Numbered from the stretch's first letter, positions 9,475 to 17,693 are shown. The stretch is 64,000 nucleotides of DNA from Mesorhizobium ciceri WSM4083 (GCF_000519305.1 NZ_JAFG01000005.1:186190-250189); one strand, 5' to 3'. Translations and numbers: made by a program. Notes: a model not told the origin generated them from the sequence alone.

Positions 9475-9497
9475 AAAGCCCGGACAGGCCGGGCTTT
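9475..9497 (-). terminator. Intrinsic terminator after the DUF2059 gene
   Basis: A 9-bp perfect stem (9475-9483 with 9489-9497) with a 5-base loop. Read on the minus strand it is followed by TTTTCTTTT-like sequence, so it ends transcripts of the rpiA-DUF2059 pair before gor. Confidence 0.85.
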
Positions 9498-9532
9498 CGC
9501 AGTAGGCCGCAAGGCCATTTGAAAATGCGGGG

Positions 9533-10135
9533 TCAGTTGTTGTCCGCGGGGGCCGCGCCATCGGCGGGCGCTGCGCCATCGGCCGGAGCGGCGGCTCCGT
9601 CGGCGGGCGCGGCAGGTGCCGCCTGCGCCTTTGCCTTGGCGGCGGCGGCCAGCGTTTCGCCGACCTGCTGGGCGAGATCGCGGCCGAGGCCGTTCTGCCA
9701 GATATCGGCTGCCTTGACCAGTTCGCGGGTCACCGTCGGGCCGCTATCGAGCAGCTTCTTGCCCGAATCGGAATTGTAGAAAGCGGCGATGTCGGTCAGT
9801 TCCTTTTCGGAGAACACTTTTGCGTAGGCGAGTGCTGCTTCCTTCTCGAGGTCGGCGCGGCGCGAGGCCAGCGCCAGCGCCTTCTCGTTGATCGTCTTGC
9901 CGATCAGTTCCTGCATGTCCGGGTTCTTCTGGATCAGCTGCGATTCGAGCGCCGCGGCCGCCTGCGGCAGGATGGCATCGAACGGGTCGGTCGCGTGGAT
10001 CGCAGCGACCGCCGCGCGGGCGGCCTTCAGGTGCGAATCCGTGACATCCTGCGAAAACGCCGGCGAAGAGAAGGCGAAAACGGCCGAGGCCGCCAGAAGG
10101 ACGGAAAGGCTGCGAACCCGGTTATGCAACATCAT
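9533..10135 (-). CDS. DUF2059 domain secreted protein with Ala-Pro-Asp-Gly repeat tail
   Basis: 200 residues starting at ATG 10135, ten bases after a GGGAG ribosome site; the second codon is also ATG. A signal peptide (about 1-28, Pro-Ala-Phe-Ser-Gln) leads into a DUF2059 helical domain (about 60-150) recognised by its Phe-Tyr-Asn-Ser-x-x-Gly-Lys-Lys-Leu segment. The last 35 residues are a low-complexity tail of short Ala-Pro-Ala-Asp-Gly-Ala repeats, probably flexible in the periplasm. The function of DUF2059 is unknown. The start overlaps the end of rpiA by 14 bp, so the two are probably translated from one message. Confidence 0.85.
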   Translation of the reverse strand: MMLHNRVRSLSVLLAASAVFAFSSPAFSQDVTDSHLKAARAAVAAIHATDPFDAILPQAAAALESQLIQKNPDMQELIGKTINEKALALASRRADLEKEAALAYAKVFSEKELTDIAAFYNSDSGKKLLDSGPTVTRELVKAADIWQNGLGRDLAQQVGETLAAAAKAKAQAAPAAPADGAAAPADGAAPADGAAPADNN

Positions 10136-10853
10136 GATCGGTAGAACTCCCTGGTTTTCGGGCGGCATGGACGGTTTGGATACCGTCGCCGCCGGCGATG
10201 ATGGCCGCTGAAGCCAGCCCGATGAAAAGACCATGCTCGACCACGCCCGGAATGGCGTGGAGAGCATTCGAAAGCGCTCTTGTATCCGGAATGCGGCCAA
10301 AAGATGCATCGAGGATAAAATGGCCGCCGTCTGTAACAAAAGCCTGTCCCCCCGTCATCCTCAATGTGACCGGTCCGGAAAGACCGAGCTTTTCAGCCGC
10401 TGCGGCAACCGCGATTTCAGTGGCGCGCAGGCCGAACGGATTGACTTCGATCGGCAGGGGAAAACGGCCGAGCGTCTCAACCATCTTGGAGCGGTCGGCG
10501 ATGACGATCATGCGCTGGGACGCCGCGGCGACGATCTTCTCGCGCAGCAGCGCGCCGCCGCCGCCCTTGACCAAGGTCAGTTCCGGGTCGACTTCGTCGG
10601 CGCCGTCGACGGTGAGGTCGAGCTCTGGCGTTTCCTCTAGCGTCGACAGCGGCACGCCGAGTTCGCGGCAGAGCAACGCAGTGCGCTCCGAAGTCGGCAC
10701 ACCGATGACGGTCATGCCGGTGGCGACCTTTTCGGCGAGCAGCCGCACGAATTCCTCGGCCGTTGTGCCGGTGCCGATGCCGAGCCGCATGCCGTCACTC
10801 ACATGGGCGAGTGCTGCCCGCGCGGCTTCGACCTTCAACTGCCTTGCATCCAT
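10122..10853 (-). CDS. rpiA: Ribose-5-phosphate isomerase A
   Basis: 243 residues from ATG 10853, which gives the usual rhizobial N-terminus Met-Asp-Ala-Arg-Gln-Leu-Lys; an earlier ATG would add 20 residues not expected in the family. It interconverts ribose-5-phosphate and ribulose-5-phosphate in the cytosolic pentose phosphate pathway. Motifs seen: the phosphate loop Gly-Thr-Gly-Thr-Thr-Ala-Glu-Glu, the catalytic region Asp-Gly-Ala-Asp-Glu-Val and Lys-Gly-Gly-Gly-Gly-Ala. The ribosome site is weak. Its 3' end overlaps the downstream DUF2059 start. Confidence 0.95.
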   Translation of the reverse strand: MDARQLKVEAARAALAHVSDGMRLGIGTGTTAEEFVRLLAEKVATGMTVIGVPTSERTALLCRELGVPLSTLEETPELDLTVDGADEVDPELTLVKGGGGALLREKIVAAASQRMIVIADRSKMVETLGRFPLPIEVNPFGLRATEIAVAAAAEKLGLSGPVTLRMTGGQAFVTDGGHFILDASFGRIPDTRALSNALHAIPGVVEHGLFIGLASAAIIAGGDGIQTVHAARKPGSSTDHDVA

Positions 10854-10962
10854 GTCGGTTGTTGCCCCGGAAGTTCGCTGCCGGGCTCGTAGCATTTTTG
10901 CCGGTCCGGTCAAAGCCCCAGGCGGCGGGTCCCCAAATGATGCGTTTATAGGAATTATTTCC

Positions 10963-10991
10963 TTGACCGGTGAGTGCAGCTATGCTACATT
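10963..10991 (+). promoter_or_regulatory. Sigma-70-type promoter for a candidate small RNA
   Basis: TTGACC (10963-10968), an exact 17-base spacer and TACATT (10986-10991). The predicted start, near 10998, falls just before a compact two-hairpin sequence ending in an intrinsic terminator. Confidence 0.55.
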
Positions 10992-10997
10992 TTTGCC

Positions 10998-11043
10998 CAT
11001 GGTGCCGATTTGCGCCAACAACCCGCCGCCGAGGCGGGTTTTT
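10998..11043 (+). ncRNA. Candidate small RNA, about 46 nt, two hairpins
   Basis: From the predicted start the transcript has a 5-bp hairpin with one G-U pair (11001-11005 with 11012-11016, six-base loop), a short CA-rich linker and then a textbook terminator: an 8-bp stem (11020-11027 with 11033-11040) followed by five T. Nothing else on the plus strand explains a promoter-terminator pair only about 50 bp apart: rpiA is on the other strand and gph starts 124 bp later. It could alternatively be a transcribed leader or a premature-termination product of gph. I do not recognise a named family. Confidence 0.5.
11020..11043 (+). terminator. Intrinsic terminator upstream of gph
   Basis: 8-bp GC-rich stem, 5-base loop and a run of five T on the plus strand. 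It ends the candidate small RNA. Confidence 0.85.
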
Positions 11044-11166
11044 CATATCGGTGTCCAGCAGCGAATGCCCGATGGGCAGGCCCGCCTGAACGAACTGGCC
11101 CCGCGCTTGCCTTGACGCGCCGCAGCCGCTATCGCCTGCCCATTGCACACCTGCCCAGGACAGACC

Positions 11167-11850
11167 ATGACCCGACCGATCATCGTGTTCGACCTCGACG
11201 GTACGCTGATCGACACAGCGCCGGACCTGCTCGACAGCCTGAACCACAGCCTTGCCGCCAGCGAGATCGCGGCGGTCGACGAAGCCGGCTTCAGGCGTTT
11301 CGTCGGCCACGGCGGCCGGGTGATGATCGAGCGGGCGCACGCCGCCCATCAGCGATCGCTTGCCGTCGAGGAGCACGACCGGCTGCTGAAACTTTTCCTC
11401 GACCACTACACGCTCAACATCCCCGGCAAGTCGCGCCCCTACCCCGGTGTCGTCGAGGCGATCGCGCGCTTCGAGGCGGCCGGCTATATCCTCGCCATCT
11501 GCACCAACAAATACGAAGCCAACTCGCTGGCGCTGATCGAGGCGCTCGGCCTGACCAAGCATTTCGCGGCCATCGCCGGCCAGGACACGTTCGCCTTCCG
11601 CAAGCCCGACCCGCGCCATCTGATCGAGACCATCAAGCTGGCCGGCGGCGACCCGCACCACGCGCTGATGGTTGGCGATTCGCAAACCGACATCGACACG
11701 GCGAAAGCCGCCGGCATTCCCGTGGTGGCGGTCGATTTCGGCTACACCGACCGCCATGTCCGCGAATTCGAACCCTCGGCTGTCATTTCGCATTTCGACG
11801 CGCTGACGCTCGACCTGGCGCAAAGGCTGATTGCCGCTGCCGGAAACTAA
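11167..11850 (+). CDS. gph: Phosphoglycolate phosphatase, HAD superfamily
   Basis: 227 residues from ATG 11167; the open frame continues upstream to a TTG but homology begins at the Met-Thr-Arg-Pro. HAD motif I is Asp9-Leu-Asp11-Gly-Thr, motif II the Cys-Thr-Asn-Lys segment and motifs III/IV the Val-Gly-Asp-Ser-x-x-Asp segment, with a helical cap between. It hydrolyses 2-phosphoglycolate, produced during DNA 3'-end repair or by Rubisco oxygenase activity, to glycolate. HAD phosphatases overlap in substrate range, so the exact substrate is family-based inference. A tRNA gene follows on the same strand 140 bp downstream. Confidence 0.85.
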   Translation: MTRPIIVFDLDGTLIDTAPDLLDSLNHSLAASEIAAVDEAGFRRFVGHGGRVMIERAHAAHQRSLAVEEHDRLLKLFLDHYTLNIPGKSRPYPGVVEAIARFEAAGYILAICTNKYEANSLALIEALGLTKHFAAIAGQDTFAFRKPDPRHLIETIKLAGGDPHHALMVGDSQTDIDTAKAAGIPVVAVDFGYTDRHVREFEPSAVISHFDALTLDLAQRLIAAAGN

Positions 11851-11990
11851 CCGGAAGGCGGCCGGCGTCGCGTCGCAGACAGGGCTGTGAGGGCAGCAAA
11901 TCCGATCCTTGTCAGAACGCCGGACAGCGCCTTGACTTACCGCACCTGCCTCCCTTATATCGCGGCTCGCTTGGCCTTCGGGCAACGAGC

Positions 11991-12065
11991 GGGCGATTAG
12001 CTCAGCGGGAGAGCACACCCTTCACACGGGTGGGGTCGCAGGTTCAATCCCTGCATCGCCCACCA
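11991..12065 (+). tRNA. tRNA-Val (anticodon CAC)
   Basis: 75 bases including an encoded 3' CCA. The acceptor stem pairs GGGCGAT with ATCGCCC; D-arm, anticodon arm (CACCC/GGGTG around the loop TTCACAC) and T-arm (GCAGG-TTCAATC-CCTGC) are all intact. The anticodon is CAC, reading GUG codons. No integrase or repeated 3' end is visible downstream, so it is not an occupied integration site here. Confidence 0.97.
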
Positions 12066-12317
12066 AATCCTTACGTCAGTCGATCTGTGGCCGCTGTGAA
12101 CGCCGCCTCATTGATCAGGTCATCTCCCTCAATACCGCTCCGATTCGAATTTGAGGATTAACGTGCGCGCGCCCGAATTTTCTCGCACGCAATTTGCCTT
12201 CGCCAAACAAATTTATAGAGCATCGACCTAGAGATACCGACAATGCCCGACCCGCTTGTCGCCACGGTGGTAGAGTCGGCGATGTCTGGTTGTGGAGATG
12301 CCCCGGTCGAGCCGCGA

Positions 12318-12671
12318 TCAGCGCTTCATCGAGTGCAGGATGGCCTGCATGTGCTCTTCCAGGTCGAGTTCACCCCGAGCCTCGGCGGTCAACAGGTAAT
12401 CGGCCTTGGCCCGGCGGTCGCCTCGGCTGATCGCCGGATAGGAACAGATGGCCAGCAATGCTTCCTGTTCAATCCGGTCTGCCGTCTTGCGTTCGTGGCT
12501 GCTGCTGCCCGCTCGACGAACAACCCTGTGAAGCCCGGCATAGCTGGCCTCATGGGCTCCGATCAGCGCCCGCAATTCGGGTGAGGCACCTTCCGCTTCG
12601 GCAAATGTCGGTTCAATGACCGAGGCCACGGCGGTGAACGCAAGAAGTGTACGGCGTGTGATTTCGGGCAT
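12318..12671 (-). CDS. Small exported protein of unknown function
   Basis: 117 residues. The N-terminus has a Thr-Arg-Arg-Thr-Leu-Leu twin-arginine-like motif and a hydrophobic stretch ending near residue 24, so export (possibly by Tat) is likely. The mature part is rich in charged residues, with an Arg-Gly-Asp-Arg-Arg-Ala-Lys-Ala-Asp-Tyr-Leu segment and a helical C-terminus. The regular coding pattern and signal sequence support a real gene. I do not recognise a named family. It stands alone between the tRNA and a 312-bp gap. Confidence 0.6.
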   Translation of the reverse strand: MPEITRRTLLAFTAVASVIEPTFAEAEGASPELRALIGAHEASYAGLHRVVRRAGSSSHERKTADRIEQEALLAICSYPAISRGDRRAKADYLLTAEARGELDLEEHMQAILHSMKR

Positions 12672-12983
12672 GCCTCATATCCCTGCTCTCTGATCATGCA
12701 GGCACACCATAGCACCGGCGCAACGGTTCGAAGAGACGCTCCGGGGCGCGACCACATTGTCTGCTGACAAAATGTATTCGCTTCCGCAGCCCCCGCCCAG
12801 CAGCCGGTGTGGCCTTAAGTCGCAATGATTGGCTTGCGAAAGCAGGGTTTCGGGGCTTCATTGACACTGCGAGCGACACCATATGGTGATCCACAGCCCT
12901 CCAAAACGAGAGAAGCTCGCTTTGACGCGGTCGCGCAGCGGCCGTCAGCCGGCAATGGCTATGAACCAGGAACCTGAAAAACC
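12672..12983. other. 312-bp non-coding gap
   Basis: No supported gene. A TTGACA at 12861-12866 and an ACCATATGGT palindrome (12878-12887) lie about 100 bp before the next gene and could be its promoter region, but the spacing to a -10 box is poor. Confidence 0.35.
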
Positions 12984-13217
12984 ATGCCTGAAAATGTCAG
13001 ACCAATTTCGAAAGACGTCCCCCTCATCCAGCTAGGCGTCTATCAGTGCCGCTTCCCGGTAAGCGAAGACCGGTCGGTACCCGGCGGTTATCGTTTCTGT
13101 GCCGGGCCAACTTCGGCGGATCGCGTCTATTGCGATCACCACCACAGCATCGTGACCGCCGTCGACCCTCGTCGATCCCGTTCAGGTCTCCACCCCGCTC
13201 AGCGACGCGCCGCTTAA
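12984..13217 (+). CDS. Small stand-alone GcrA-like zinc-binding domain protein
   Basis: 77 residues, ATG 12984 with AGGAAC about ten bases upstream. Residues 15-56 resemble the C-terminal domain of the cell-cycle regulator GcrA: Gln-Cys22-Arg-Phe-Pro, Tyr-Arg-Phe-Cys39, then Tyr-Cys50-Asp-His-His53, a C-C-C-H arrangement that could bind zinc, followed by a basic tail. Full GcrA (about 170 residues) binds methylated GANTC promoters through an N-terminal helix-turn-helix, which is absent here. The protein therefore cannot act as a classical GcrA by itself; RNA-polymerase binding or partner modulation is possible. The relationship is by motif pattern, not by search. Confidence 0.6.
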   Translation: MPENVRPISKDVPLIQLGVYQCRFPVSEDRSVPGGYRFCAGPTSADRVYCDHHHSIVTAVDPRRSRSGLHPAQRRAA

Positions 13218-13344
13218 GTCAAGCGGGCGGCGGCCCCTCATTCGGGCAGCTGCAAATTGGTGAACCGAATCGGCACGCATTCCGGCTGCGGAACAAACCG
13301 GCACGCCAGCGAGTTTCTCTCCGACGAAAACTTGAGGGAAAGCC

Positions 13345-13602
13345 ATGTCCAGATTTCTGCTGGCGACAAGCGTCGCCGTTCTTCTCGCCGGCGCGCCGGC
13401 CCTCGCCGCGGACGACAAGCCGCTGCCGCCGCCCAATGCCAAGAAGCTGTCGGAGATCATCGCCAAGGTCGAGCAGCGCGACGGCTTTCGCTATGTGGAC
13501 GAGGTCGACTGGGACAGCGGCGCCTACACCGTCACCTATTACACGGCGGACAAGGCGAAGGTTGAAATCACCTACGATCCTGTAACGGCGGAGCCGAAAT
13601 AG
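13345..13602 (+). CDS. PepSY-domain small periplasmic protein
   Basis: 85 residues. ATG 13345 follows GAGGGAA. Residues 1-21 are a signal peptide ending Ala-Leu-Ala-Ala; the remainder is one PepSY-type unit, with an Ile-Ile-Ala-Lys-Val-Glu helix followed by beta strands carrying Gly-Ala-Tyr-Thr-Val-Thr-Tyr. PepSY domains bind or inhibit proteases in some proteins, but single-domain rhizobial members have no defined role. Monocistronic; dispersed repeats lie directly downstream. Confidence 0.75.
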   Translation: MSRFLLATSVAVLLAGAPALAADDKPLPPPNAKKLSEIIAKVEQRDGFRYVDEVDWDSGAYTVTYYTADKAKVEITYDPVTAEPK

Positions 13603-13646
13603 GGTTCGCCGCATCAAATTAGCCAGCCTTTCCCGGCGCCGGCGCC

Positions 13647-13698
13647 GCCCCTCACCTGCCTGCCGGCATCCTCTCCCCGTATAGGTAACGGGGAGAGG
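13647..13698 (+). repeat. Dispersed palindromic repeat, copy 1
   Basis: Begins CCCCTCA, then CCTGCCGG, then an 11-bp inverted repeat of the CTCTCCCCGT/ACGGGGAGAG type around a 7-base loop. The second copy at 13764-13820 is in opposite orientation. Confidence 0.7.
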
Positions 13699-13763
13699 GA
13701 CGCTGTCATCGCGCATTTCGCCAATCGCCAGCGTTGCGAGGATGGCGCCGGCGTTGCGGCCAG

Positions 13764-13820
13764 CCCCTTTCTCCCCGTCACTATACGGGGAGAAATGTCC
13801 GGCAGGACAATGAGGGGCAG
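13764..13820 (-). repeat. Dispersed palindromic repeat, copy 2 (inverted)
   Basis: On the minus strand it reads CCCCTCA, CCTGCCGG, then a CTCCCCGTATA...ACGGGGAG hairpin, the same block order as copy 1. The copies differ in the spacer and hairpin-loop bases, so they are diverged members of one family rather than a recent duplication. Confidence 0.7.
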
Positions 13821-13953
13821 CGCTGACTTTGGCGATTGGCGTTCTCCGCTGCAAGTCGGACTTGTCGTTGGCCTAAAGCGATTGCCCTTGCCAACCGTCG
13901 CCCCCTTGCGTCAGCCTCGCTTTGATGGCTGACTGTGCGCGCCGCATTGGGGG

Positions 13954-14439
13954 ATGGGGATGGCGACGGCAAAGCACGTGATGAAGCGCATATTGATGAT
14001 GTTGGCCGGCTACTTTGTGTCGGTTCTGGTCGGCCTGATCGCCGTGGCGATGATCTATGGCGTGCTCAGTTCCTTGCCCAACGCGCCCAGCTATTTCGAC
14101 GTCATGGGGGTTTCGCCGATCGCGGTGCTGCTGGTGCCGCCGCTCGGCATGTTCGTCTATTTCCTGACCATCGTGGTGACCGCGCTGCAGACGCTGATCT
14201 TCGCGCTGATCGCCGAGTTCTTCTCCTTGCGCAATGTCCTGCTGCACATGGTTTTCGGCGCCGGCGCCGCGGTCGGCGGCTTCGCCCTGATCTGGCCGAG
14301 CGCACCGGAGGATATGGACCCGGAGCGTTGGGTCGACATCGGCATCATCGCCGCTGCCGGCCTTATCGCCGGGTTGCTCTATTGGCTGATCGCCGGGCGT
14401 GACGCCGGCTTCCGGCGGCCATTGTTCGAGCGCCACTAG
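13954..14439 (+). CDS. Four-helix integral membrane protein of unknown function
   Basis: About 161 residues (in-frame ATG codons at 13954, 13960 and 13981; the last starts Met-Lys-Arg just before the first helix and may be the true start). Four hydrophobic segments are visible: roughly 13-35, 50-72, 80-105 and 125-145 in the longest form, joined by short loops, with an Asp/Glu-rich loop before the last helix. No catalytic or transport motif is recognised. It stands alone, upstream of and convergent with the arginase-family gene. Confidence 0.65.
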   Translation: MGMATAKHVMKRILMMLAGYFVSVLVGLIAVAMIYGVLSSLPNAPSYFDVMGVSPIAVLLVPPLGMFVYFLTIVVTALQTLIFALIAEFFSLRNVLLHMVFGAGAAVGGFALIWPSAPEDMDPERWVDIGIIAAAGLIAGLLYWLIAGRDAGFRRPLFERH

Positions 14440-14531
14440 CTGCAGACTCACAATCGCGGAGTCCAGCCTATCGGCTCATGCGGAGCCGCGAAACAGATTC
14501 CGCCGCAATATGAAGGCAGTAGGAAACGACC

Positions 14532-15470
14532 TCAAGTCGGTCGCTCCTTGCTGCGTAGAGCAGACATGGCTCGTCGTCGTGAGGGCGCTGCTGTTCCGAG
14601 CGCAGCGGCCAATACGTCGGCGAGGCCGCGTCCGGCGCTGCCGTCCTCATCAAGGCGCGGATTGTAGATGGTGATCTCGAGGCCGACTGCCTTGCCGCTC
14701 GCCAAGGCAAGCCGAAGCGCGGCCGTTAATTCGTCCCAAGACAACCCGCCTGGCACGCGAAAATCGACAGCCGGCATGATGACGTCGTCGAGACAGTCGG
14801 CGTCGAGATGGATGAAGAAGCCGTCCAATTCCGCTCTCGTCAGGTGATCGACCGCTTCGCGTGCGGCGGCCTCGATGCCCGTGTCGCGCACAGCGGGAAG
14901 GTCAAGCACCTTGAGCTCCTCGGGGAGCGGCTGGCTTCCGTACTCCTCCTGATCCTTGTGATCGCGATACGCGAAGGCGACAGCGTCTTCAGGGCGGACC
15001 AGAGGAGCGCGACCTTCGATGTCGGTCAGAAGCGACGGACCGTAGCCGGTGACGAAGGCGAGGTCCATCGAGGCGCCTTCACCATTGGGTTCCGCCTCTG
15101 GCTGGAAGAAATCGGCGTTGCCGTCAATGAAGAGCAAGCCGTAACGGCCGCGCCGTCGAAACGCGAGCGCCGTGCCCAGCACGATCGTGCAATCGCCGCC
15201 CAGCACGACTGGAAACCCGCCTGCGTCAAGCACCGCTTCCACGGCGTCGGCGAGCTTGGGCGACCACTGCGCAATTGCCCTGGCGTTCAGGGTGCCGGTC
15301 TCGGGATCGGGCGTCGGGTCCTTCGGAGGCACAACCAGCCGTCCGGCGCGGCGCGCATGGATGCGCTCCGCAAGGCCAAGGTCAAGCAGTCGGTCAGGCA
15401 AGCGCTCCACACCGTCGGTCGCCAGGCCCAGCGTGGAGGGGGCTTCGAGAATCGCATAATGGCTCGACAT
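14532..15470 (-). CDS. Arginase-family (ureohydrolase fold) protein with altered metal-site residues
   Basis: 312 residues with the ureohydrolase layout: Gly-Gly-Asp-Cys at 91-94, Asp116-Gly-Asn118-Ala-Asp120, His-Leu-Asp223-Ala-Asp225-Cys-Leu-Asp, and Gly-Leu-Glu265. True arginases and agmatinases have Gly-Gly-Asp-His and Asp-Ala-His-x-Asp: the His of both motifs binds manganese. Here they are Cys and Asn. The aspartates remain. The fold assignment is firm, but arginase or agmatinase activity is doubtful, and metal content or substrate may differ. Gly-Gly-Asp-Cys variants exist in divergent family members. ATG 15470; no linked arginine genes. Confidence 0.8.
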   Translation of the reverse strand: MSSHYAILEAPSTLGLATDGVERLPDRLLDLGLAERIHARRAGRLVVPPKDPTPDPETGTLNARAIAQWSPKLADAVEAVLDAGGFPVVLGGDCTIVLGTALAFRRRGRYGLLFIDGNADFFQPEAEPNGEGASMDLAFVTGYGPSLLTDIEGRAPLVRPEDAVAFAYRDHKDQEEYGSQPLPEELKVLDLPAVRDTGIEAAAREAVDHLTRAELDGFFIHLDADCLDDVIMPAVDFRVPGGLSWDELTAALRLALASGKAVGLEITIYNPRLDEDGSAGRGLADVLAAALGTAAPSRRRAMSALRSKERPT

Positions 15471-15643
15471 AGGCGCCTCCGCTTCGAGCGCTCAACATCG
15501 TTCGTCCCTGCCGAAACAGGATCACAGTTGCGTTTTGAGCTTGTCCGACAACGGTAAGCCGCCGCTCCTCGTTCCCTCTCAGCCGCCTTTCCGCTTCCGG
15601 TCACGTCCTATTTATGAGTTCACGGCCTACCGAAAGGCTTGGA

Positions 15644-17530
15644 TCAACTCGAAGGCGAGCGAACCGCCTCCGTAGCGTCCAGAGCCTGCTTCAGCCGCGA
15701 GTCGCGGTCGTAGACGTCGCCGAAATATTCGACCTTGCCGGACAGATCAGGCCAGGCGGTGAAATAGGCGACATAGACCGGGATCGTGCGTGTCACATTC
15801 TCGGTCGAGTGGCCGTGCTTCAGCTTCTCGGCGATATAGTCCACCGAGGTGCCAAGCACCGCCGCGGCCATGCCGCGCGGGTCCTGCAGCCGCACGCAGC
15901 CATGGCTGAGCGCGCGCATATCCCGCTGGAAGAATGATTTCTGCGGCGTGTCGTGCATGTAGATCGCGTGCTTGTTGGGGAACAGGATCTTCAATTCGCC
16001 CAATGCATTGGCCTCGCTCGGCTGCTGGCGCACGCTGTAGGGGATGTTCGAGCCATAGGCGCCCCAGTTGACCGCCGAGGAAGGAATGCGCTTGCCGCGC
16101 GAATCCGTCACCTCATAGCCGGCCCGGTCAAGATAGCCCGGATCGTTGCGCAATCTCGGCAGCATCTCGTTGACGATGATCGACTGCGGCACGCCCCAAT
16201 AGGGATGGAAATCGACCTGCTTGATCTGGTCGTAGAAGAAGGAGGTCTGGTTGGTGGTCCGGCCGACGACGACACGCGTCTTGAGCTTTTCCTCGCCATT
16301 GTCGATGTAGCTTGCGGTAAAGGCCGGCTGGTTGATGAAGACGCGCGGGCTGCCAAGATCGGAGGGCAGCCAGCGCAGTTCCTCCAGCGCCACTTCCACC
16401 TTCAGCAGCTTGTCGGCCTTGGATGTTCCGGCCAGCGTCGCGACGGTGCGCGGGCCGATGACGCCGTCGCCCTTCATGCCTGCCTTCTGCTGCACGGCCT
16501 TGATAACCGGGACCAGTTCCGGATCATAGACCTCGCTGGTGGCCAGCCTGGACAGGATCTCGCCATAGGCGCCGCCCATCTCGTCATCGAGATTGCGCGC
16601 GATGAGGGTCAGCAGCTTCGGCAGTTCGGGGCTGGTTTCGCCCGGCTTCAGCAACAGTTTGGGGTCGACGACGATTTCGTTTTCCGCACTGGCCTGCAGC
16701 GATTCGAGTTCGACACGCAGCGCCTGGTATTCCGCATTCTGCGGATGCCGCGATTCGAGATAGGTGCGCACTTGCTGGGTATGAGCCAGCGTTTTCAGCA
16801 CGCCTTGCAGATCGAGCGGCTTGGCCGGGAAATCATAGTATCCGGTCATGCGGTTGGGATCGACGCGGCCGTTCTGGGCGTCGCGGGCATAGCGCAGCAC
16901 ACGCGCGGAAAGCGCCATCTCGAAACGGACGAGCTCTTTCAGTTGCGCATTGGCGTCAGTCGTCGATGCGCCGGCAGCGGGCACTTCGACCGTATAGTCG
17001 GCGGGCGTGAGACCATAGCTTGAAGCCTCGCCAAGCACCCGCACCGCATCCTGCGCGCGGCTGTTGAGGCTGGTTCCGCTTATCCAGATGAAATCCGGAT
17101 TGGCCGAGTAGTAGGCGATCAGCGCCTTGGCGATGTCGGGCTCGGCTAAAAGTTCGTAGTCGCCCAAGCTGGCAACCGCTTCACGAAACGCGGCACCCGT
17201 AGCCGACGGAACGAAGGCGGCGTCCTGTGGCGCCGCCGGCTCCGGCGTCGGGGCCAGCGCCGAGAAGTCGACGCGAACCAGCCGGTCGGCCTTATAGGTG
17301 TAATAGGATGGGCTGCTGATTCTCGCACCGCCACCGCTGGCCGGCGCCTTCGGCTTTGGCTTGTGCTTCGGTGGCGGGGGCGGAAACTCGCCTTTCGGCG
17401 CATGCTTGACGCCGCCGCCGAAAAGCATGTCGAAGAGCCCCTGCGCGCCTGCCTGGGGTACACCGAAAGCCAGCGTTGCCGTGACTGCCAGCAGCGGCAT
17501 CACGGTTGCTTTGTTTCCGAGGAATTTCAT
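15644..17530 (-). CDS. Large L,D-transpeptidase, YcbB-like
   Basis: 628 residues: signal peptide (1-29), a Pro/Lys-rich segment (about 48-65), a scaffold domain, a peptidoglycan-binding domain near 340-370 (Gly-Asp-Gly-Val-Ile-Gly-Pro-Arg-Thr) and a YkuD catalytic domain with Ser-His-Gly-Cys545-Val-Arg. It forms 3-3 crosslinks or attaches proteins to peptidoglycan in the periplasm. Rhizobiales grow at the pole and rely heavily on L,D-transpeptidases. The domain order matches the long YcbB (LdtD) type. Upstream DNA (17531-17740) contains a GATTC methylation motif and a near-CtrA site. Confidence 0.9.
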   Translation of the reverse strand: MKFLGNKATVMPLLAVTATLAFGVPQAGAQGLFDMLFGGGVKHAPKGEFPPPPPKHKPKPKAPASGGGARISSPSYYTYKADRLVRVDFSALAPTPEPAAPQDAAFVPSATGAAFREAVASLGDYELLAEPDIAKALIAYYSANPDFIWISGTSLNSRAQDAVRVLGEASSYGLTPADYTVEVPAAGASTTDANAQLKELVRFEMALSARVLRYARDAQNGRVDPNRMTGYYDFPAKPLDLQGVLKTLAHTQQVRTYLESRHPQNAEYQALRVELESLQASAENEIVVDPKLLLKPGETSPELPKLLTLIARNLDDEMGGAYGEILSRLATSEVYDPELVPVIKAVQQKAGMKGDGVIGPRTVATLAGTSKADKLLKVEVALEELRWLPSDLGSPRVFINQPAFTASYIDNGEEKLKTRVVVGRTTNQTSFFYDQIKQVDFHPYWGVPQSIIVNEMLPRLRNDPGYLDRAGYEVTDSRGKRIPSSAVNWGAYGSNIPYSVRQQPSEANALGELKILFPNKHAIYMHDTPQKSFFQRDMRALSHGCVRLQDPRGMAAAVLGTSVDYIAEKLKHGHSTENVTRTIPVYVAYFTAWPDLSGKVEYFGDVYDRDSRLKQALDATEAVRSPSS

Positions 17531-17636
17531 GAATCACCCGCTCCGGCCGCAACCGGTTCCCGTTCCGCACGCTAGATCGTCCCGCTCACCGCATGGCGGA
17601 TGTAAGGCGCGACTATACTGATTCATACCGATTTCG

Positions 17637-17651
17637 TTAAGCTTTCATAAA
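17637..17651. promoter_or_regulatory. Near-consensus CtrA-type site upstream of the L,D-transpeptidase
   Basis: TTAA, seven bases, then TAAA (17637-17651): one mismatch from the TTAA-N7-TTAA CtrA motif. A GATTC site (CcrM target GANTC) lies about 17 bp away toward the gene. Short AT motifs can arise by chance, so this is only suggestive. Confidence 0.3.
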
Positions 17652-17693
17652 TTTTGGAAAGCCTGTTGCAGAACGGTTTCACAAGATCGTGAC

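Larger units (their letters stand above)
13603..13953. other. 351-bp gap made largely of repeat sequence
   Basis: No gene. The gap is built from two inverted copies of a roughly 50-bp palindromic repeat plus flanking sequence that is itself partly inverted (a CGCCAATCGCCAG-like segment near 13719 and its complement near 13829). Confidence 0.6.

Noticed and set aside
11991..12317. tRNA-Val as attachment site of an integrated element
   Set aside because: No integrase, no repeated 3' tRNA segment and no base-composition shift follow it within the window.
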